Assembly (NCBI RefSeq): GCF_004519405.1
Contig: NZ_SGWI01000003.1
Span: 186,001 to 250,000 of the forward strand
Direction of reading: 5' to 3'
Source of the DNA: Pseudomonas sp. BCA17
Lineage (GTDB): Bacteria; Pseudomonadota; Gammaproteobacteria; Pseudomonadales; Pseudomonadaceae
DNA length: 64,000 nucleotides
Of the stretch, positions 60,848-64,000 are shown piece by piece; the stretch's first letter is position 1; each line of letters begins with the position of its first letter. The translations under genes and the position numbers were made by a program. Under the pieces are notes generated by a model that saw only the letters and a list, made by a program, of their open reading frames with translations, searched no databases and had not been told where the DNA came from.

Positions 60848-61029
60848 CTGACCGGGCTACACCTGCCTGTGTGGAAGGGCTTGCTGGATGAGGGTGTACC
60901 CGTCAACTCATCCAGTGCCTGACGCCCCGCATCGAGAGCAACCCGAGGCATTCGATTTTCATCGCGGCACACAGCATTGTCATGATCGCTTGTTAGCCTG
61001 CCGATCAGTCATTCCGGCAGGTTCACGCG

Positions 61030-61701
61030 ATGATCATGCGCTTTCTGCTTTGCTGCGGGCTGGCAACGGTCGCCCTGTCGACCCAGGCCATGACCCTCTA
61101 CAAATCCACCGATGCCAATGGCGAGGTGTTTTTCAGTGATCGGCACACCCCCGGCGCCCAGGCGTTCGTAATCCAGGAACGCCGGATCGAGCGGGTCAAG
61201 CGGCCTGTGCGGGAACTGCCTATGCCGAGTTATCCACAGCAGGCCTACCGTTACCCTTTTCCCTGGCGTGGTGGTCCGTTTCGCCTGTCGCAGGGCCCCA
61301 ACGGCAGCTTCAGCCACACCGACGCCAAGAGTCGCTACGCCATGGACATTGCCATGCCCGAAGGCACGTCCATCATTGCAGCGCGTAGCGGAGTCGTGGT
61401 GAAGACCGAAAACAACCAGGCCGGACGCGGCAACGACGCGTCCGGCAATTTCGTGCGGGTGCGACACGATGACGGTACCGAGGGCGTATACCTGCACCTC
61501 AAGCAAGGCTCGGTGAGTGTCAGGGTCGGGCAGCGTGTCGGGCTGGGCACACCGCTGGCGTTGTCGGGCAATACCGGCAACAGCAGCGGGCCGCATCTGC
61601 ATTTCGTGGTGCAGCGCGCTACCGAGGCGGGGCTGGTGTCGATCCCCTATGAGTTCAACCAGCCGGTAGGCACATTGCCCAACTTTGCGTTGGGCAATTG
61701 A
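61030..61701 (+). CDS. Exported M23/LytM-like peptidase
   Basis: A 223-residue exported protein: signal peptide (MIMRFLLCCGLATVALSTQA), a DUF4124-like N-terminal region (MTLYKSTDANGEVFFSDRHTPGA) and a LytM/M23 domain from about residue 85. At the usual HxxxD zinc site the sequence is RYAMD (residues 102-106), with a His at 96 in FSHTD. His156 in YLHLKQG and the HLHF motif (189-192) are intact. The likely target is peptidoglycan cross-bridges. The altered first motif is also what I recall from its Pseudomonas relatives, so this may be an alternative ligand arrangement rather than a loss. Confidence 0.83.
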   Translation: MIMRFLLCCGLATVALSTQAMTLYKSTDANGEVFFSDRHTPGAQAFVIQERRIERVKRPVRELPMPSYPQQAYRYPFPWRGGPFRLSQGPNGSFSHTDAKSRYAMDIAMPEGTSIIAARSGVVVKTENNQAGRGNDASGNFVRVRHDDGTEGVYLHLKQGSVSVRVGQRVGLGTPLALSGNTGNSSGPHLHFVVQRATEAGLVSIPYEFNQPVGTLPNFALGN

Positions 61702-61705
61702 GGGA

Positions 61706-63046
61706 TCAATCCAGCAGCAGGACCTTGGCCAACACGATCTTCGGCCCCTTCATTTTCTTGATGATGATGCGCAAGCCTTCCACTTCCAACACTTCTTCCT
61801 CTTCGGGCACCCGCTTCAAGGTGTCGTAGATCAGGCCGGCCAGGGTTTCGGCTTCGATGTGGTCCAGGTCCACACCCAGCAGGCGTTCCACCTTGAACAG
61901 CGGGGTATCGCCGCGCACCAGCAGTTTGCCGGGCTGGTAGGCGAGGATGCCGCGCTCAGCCTTACGGTGTTCGTCCTGGATATCGCCCACCAGCACTTCA
62001 AGCACGTCTTCCATGGTCAGGTAGCCGATGACTTTGCCGTCGGCTTCTTCCACCAGGGCAAAGTGCGCGCCGCCTTTGCGGAACTGCTCCAGCAACTGCG
62101 ACAGCGGCATATGCCGCGACACGCGTTCCAATGGTCGAGTCAGCTCGGCGAGGTTGAACGACTCGGGGATGTGGTCCAGGGCCGCCAATTCCAGCAGCAG
62201 GTCCTTGATGTGCAGCAGGCCGACAAACTCGTTGCGCACTGCGTCGTACACCGGGTAGCGGCTGAATTTGTGGCGGCGGAACAGTGCGAGGATTTCCTTG
62301 AGCGGGGCGTTGAAGTCCAGGGTGACCATGTCTTCCCTGGAGTTGGCCCAGTCCACCACTTCCAGCTCGCCCATTTCCACGGCGGAGGCCAGTACGCGCA
62401 TGCCTTGGTCGCTCGGGTCCTGGCCGCGGCTGGAGTGCAGGATCAGCTTGAGCTCTTCGCGGCTGTAATGGTGCTCATGGTGCGGGCCGGGCTCGCCTTG
62501 GCCGGCGATGCGCAGGATGGCGTTGGCGCTGGCGTTAAGCAGGTAGATCGCCGGGTACATGGCCCAGTAGAACAGGTACAGCGGCACCGCTGTCCACAGC
62601 GACAGCAGCTCGGGTTTGCGGATGGCCCAGGATTTGGGGGCCAATTCGCCGACCACGATGTGCAGGTAGGAAATCACGAAGAAGGCCGCAAAGAACGACA
62701 CGCCCCTGATCACTTCTGGCGACTGCACGCCCACGGCATCCAGCAACGGCTCAAGGATATGCGCAAAGGCCGGCTCACCGACCCAACCCAGGCCCAGGGA
62801 GGCGAGGGTGATACCCAGCTGGCAGGCCGACAGGTAAGCGTCGAGCTGGCTGTGCACGGTGCGCAGGATCTGCCCGCGCCAACCGTTCTTGTGGGCGATG
62901 GCCTCGACCCGGGTGGCGCGCAGTTTGACCATGGCAAATTCCGCCGCAACGAAGAAACCGTTGAGCAGTACCAGGACCAGTGCGAAAAGAATCATGCCGA
63001 AGTCGGCGAAGAGTGAAGCGAGGGTGATACCAGGGGAAGGGTCCAT
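61706..63046 (-). CDS. CNNM/CorC-family membrane protein (DUF21-CBS-CorC_HlyC)
   Basis: A 446-residue inner-membrane protein. The DUF21/CNNM transmembrane domain (residues 10-190) starts FADFGMILFALVLVLLNGFFVAAEFAMVKLRATR; GLGWVGEPAFAHIL and GVSFFAAFFVISYLHIVVGELAPKSWAI are hallmark stretches. A CBS pair (about 215-345; MVTLDFNAPLKEILALFRRHKFSRYPVYDAV) and a C-terminal CorC_HlyC domain (GYLTMEDVLEVLVGDIQDEHRK, then VRGDTPLFKVERLLGVDLD) follow. Relatives export magnesium or are annotated haemolysin-like. I begin at ATG 63046; no strong ribosome site helps. Position matches PA5362. Confidence 0.88.
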   Translation of the reverse strand: MDPSPGITLASLFADFGMILFALVLVLLNGFFVAAEFAMVKLRATRVEAIAHKNGWRGQILRTVHSQLDAYLSACQLGITLASLGLGWVGEPAFAHILEPLLDAVGVQSPEVIRGVSFFAAFFVISYLHIVVGELAPKSWAIRKPELLSLWTAVPLYLFYWAMYPAIYLLNASANAILRIAGQGEPGPHHEHHYSREELKLILHSSRGQDPSDQGMRVLASAVEMGELEVVDWANSREDMVTLDFNAPLKEILALFRRHKFSRYPVYDAVRNEFVGLLHIKDLLLELAALDHIPESFNLAELTRPLERVSRHMPLSQLLEQFRKGGAHFALVEEADGKVIGYLTMEDVLEVLVGDIQDEHRKAERGILAYQPGKLLVRGDTPLFKVERLLGVDLDHIEAETLAGLIYDTLKRVPEEEEVLEVEGLRIIIKKMKGPKIVLAKVLLLD

Positions 63047-63200
63047 GATGGAGTTTTGCAGGTTCCGTGTGTTCAATAAGAGGTGAAAGGTGAGCCGCAA
63101 AGGTCGGCGCAAGTCGGCCAATGTAGCGGCTGACGGGGCGCTTGCCTAGTACCCGCTGCCGGGCGGGATAAGGAAGGCAATCCTGGACGATGCAGACTCA

Positions 63201-63227
63201 GTAGGGGAGCGGGCTTGCTCCCACATT
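63201..63227. repeat. REP element upstream of the CNNM gene
   Basis: GTAGGGGAGCGGGCTTGCTCCCACATT belongs to the GGGAGCGGGCTTGCTCCC repeat family. It lies between the phoR stop and the CNNM gene start. Confidence 0.65.
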
Positions 63228-63248
63228 CAGTCCAGCATCGTTTTCAGG

Positions 63249-64000
63249 TTATTCATCTGCGCCGATCGCTCGCGAGCGGGTCACCTGGGCCGGCGGGAAA
63301 TGGCAGGTAAAGGTGCTGCCGTGGCCCAGTACGCTGCTGATTTCCAGTCGTGCGCGGTGGCGCAGCAGCACATGTTTGACGATGGCCAGGCCCAGCCCCG
63401 TGCCGCCAGTGTTGGAGTTGCGGCTGGAGTCGACACGGTAGAAGCGCTCCGTCAGGCGTGGCAGGTGCTTGGCGTCGATACCGATGCCGGAGTCCTGCAC
63501 GCTCAGGTGCGCGCCGTGTTCGTCGGCCCACCAGCGGATGCGGATATTGCCATTGTCCTGGGTGTACTTGACGGCGTTGAACACCAGGTTGGAGAACGCA
63601 CTGCGCAATTCGCCTTCGCTGCCTTTGAGCAGCAGCAACGGGTCGGCTTCCAGGGTGATGTGCTGGCCGCGCTCGCCGGAGAGAGCCTGGGCATCATTCT
63701 TGATGGTCTGCAACAGGCTCTGCACGGTCACCGGGTGGTTGTCCGAGGGGTAATCGGTCGCCTCAAGCTTGGCCAGCAGCAACAGATCGTTGAGCAGGGT
63801 CTGCATGCGTGAGCCTTGCTGCTGCATCTGTTGCAGGGCGCGGTTCCAGCGCGGGTTGATCTCGTCGACATTGTCCAGCAGCGTCTCCAGATAACCGCAG
63901 ATCACCGTCAACGGCGTGCGCAGCTCGTGGGAGACATTGGCGACGAAGTCTTTGCGCATCTGTTCCAACTGGTGGATGCGGGTCACGTCGCGCACCAGCA
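63249..64000 (-). CDS. phoR: Phosphate regulon sensor kinase PhoR (N-terminus outside window)
   Basis: About 250 C-terminal residues of a histidine kinase whose 5' part lies beyond the window edge. The H-box FVANVSHELRTPLTVICGYLETL (phosphorylated His) is followed by N-box FSNLVFNAVKYTQ, G1 VQDSGIGIDAKHL, F-box RFYRVDSSRNSNTGG and G2 GTGLGLAIVKHVL. It senses phosphate status through Pst/PhoU and phosphorylates PhoB. Identity comes from position next to the CNNM and pst genes, as PA5361, and from the PhoR-like N-terminal end before the H-box (LVRDVTRIHQLEQMRKDF). Confidence 0.92.
   Translation of the reverse strand, partial: LVRDVTRIHQLEQMRKDFVANVSHELRTPLTVICGYLETLLDNVDEINPRWNRALQQMQQQGSRMQTLLNDLLLLAKLEATDYPSDNHPVTVQSLLQTIKNDAQALSGERGQHITLEADPLLLLKGSEGELRSAFSNLVFNAVKYTQDNGNIRIRWWADEHGAHLSVQDSGIGIDAKHLPRLTERFYRVDSSRNSNTGGTGLGLAIVKHVLLRHRARLEISSVLGHGSTFTCHFPPAQVTRSRAIGADE

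Noticed and set aside
61231..61245. Single TTATCCACA in the M23 gene
   Set aside because: An isolated DnaA-box match is expected by chance; no cluster around it, unlike 23251-23353.

Overview
The window is a high-GC Pseudomonas chromosome segment of the P. fluorescens group. The gene order uvrD / GGDEF-EAL protein / rccR / LysR regulator / pycA-pycB, then aspA / LysR / purEK, and finally MFS / pstS-pstC-pstA-pstB-phoU / response regulator / M23 protein / CNNM protein / phoR matches the core Pseudomonas layout I know from P. aeruginosa PA5443-PA5361. REP-type repeats of the P. fluorescens kind (GTGGCGAGGGAGCTTGCTCCC and relatives) lie in several intergenic gaps. I saw no rRNA, tRNA, CRISPR array, transposase or prophage gene.

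Layout. 1-5.3 kb: partial DUF3301 gene, pdxY, acyl-CoA thioesterase, CPA2 cation/proton antiporter, SMI1/KNR4 protein, Tim44-like protein. 5.5-16.9 kb: uvrD, a large c-di-GMP signalling protein, rccR with its operator, a small envelope protein, and the divergent LysR gene / pycAB pair (pyruvate carboxylase). 16.9-22.9 kb: an autotransporter-like barrel, an amino-acid ABC transporter pair, homocysteine methyltransferase, two GNATs and a PaiB-like protein. 23-27.8 kb: a MocR regulator whose linker DNA holds a cluster of DnaA-box 9-mers, then a polyamine module (PotF-like binding protein, acetylpolyamine deacetylase, AraC regulator). 27.8-35 kb: a 1520-residue toxin-like protein, asparaginase and an alanine/Na+ symporter.

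35.3-43.9 kb is the accessory island and the most interesting part. Its base composition is visibly lower in GC (42% in one 60-base sample, 37% in another). It carries an Lrp/AsnC regulator, then a 37-codon peptide gene too short for ordinary gene calling, a perfect 9-bp hairpin, and seven tightly packed or overlapping genes. These encode three haem-oxygenase-fold (HDO-like) enzymes, a class III aminotransferase, an ATP-grasp ligase, an MFS exporter and a GNAT. Each of the three HDO-like proteins seems to begin with a PqqD/RRE-like winged-helix domain of about 80 residues, the kind used to hold RiPP precursor peptides. I propose an undescribed ribosomal-peptide (or peptide-scaffolded metabolite) pathway built on RRE-HDO fusions, inserted between aspA and the symporter/asparaginase pair.

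44-51 kb: aspA with a strong terminator, a divergent LysR gene, purEK preceded by an attenuator-like leader, then small envelope and housekeeping genes. 51-64 kb: an MFS carrier and the complete Pho/Pst module with two PHO boxes, a response regulator, a LytM-like protein, a CNNM/CorC protein and the start-truncated phoR. Three intra-operon gaps (pycA-pycB, pstA-pstB, pstB-phoU) carry the same family of long imperfect hairpin repeats.
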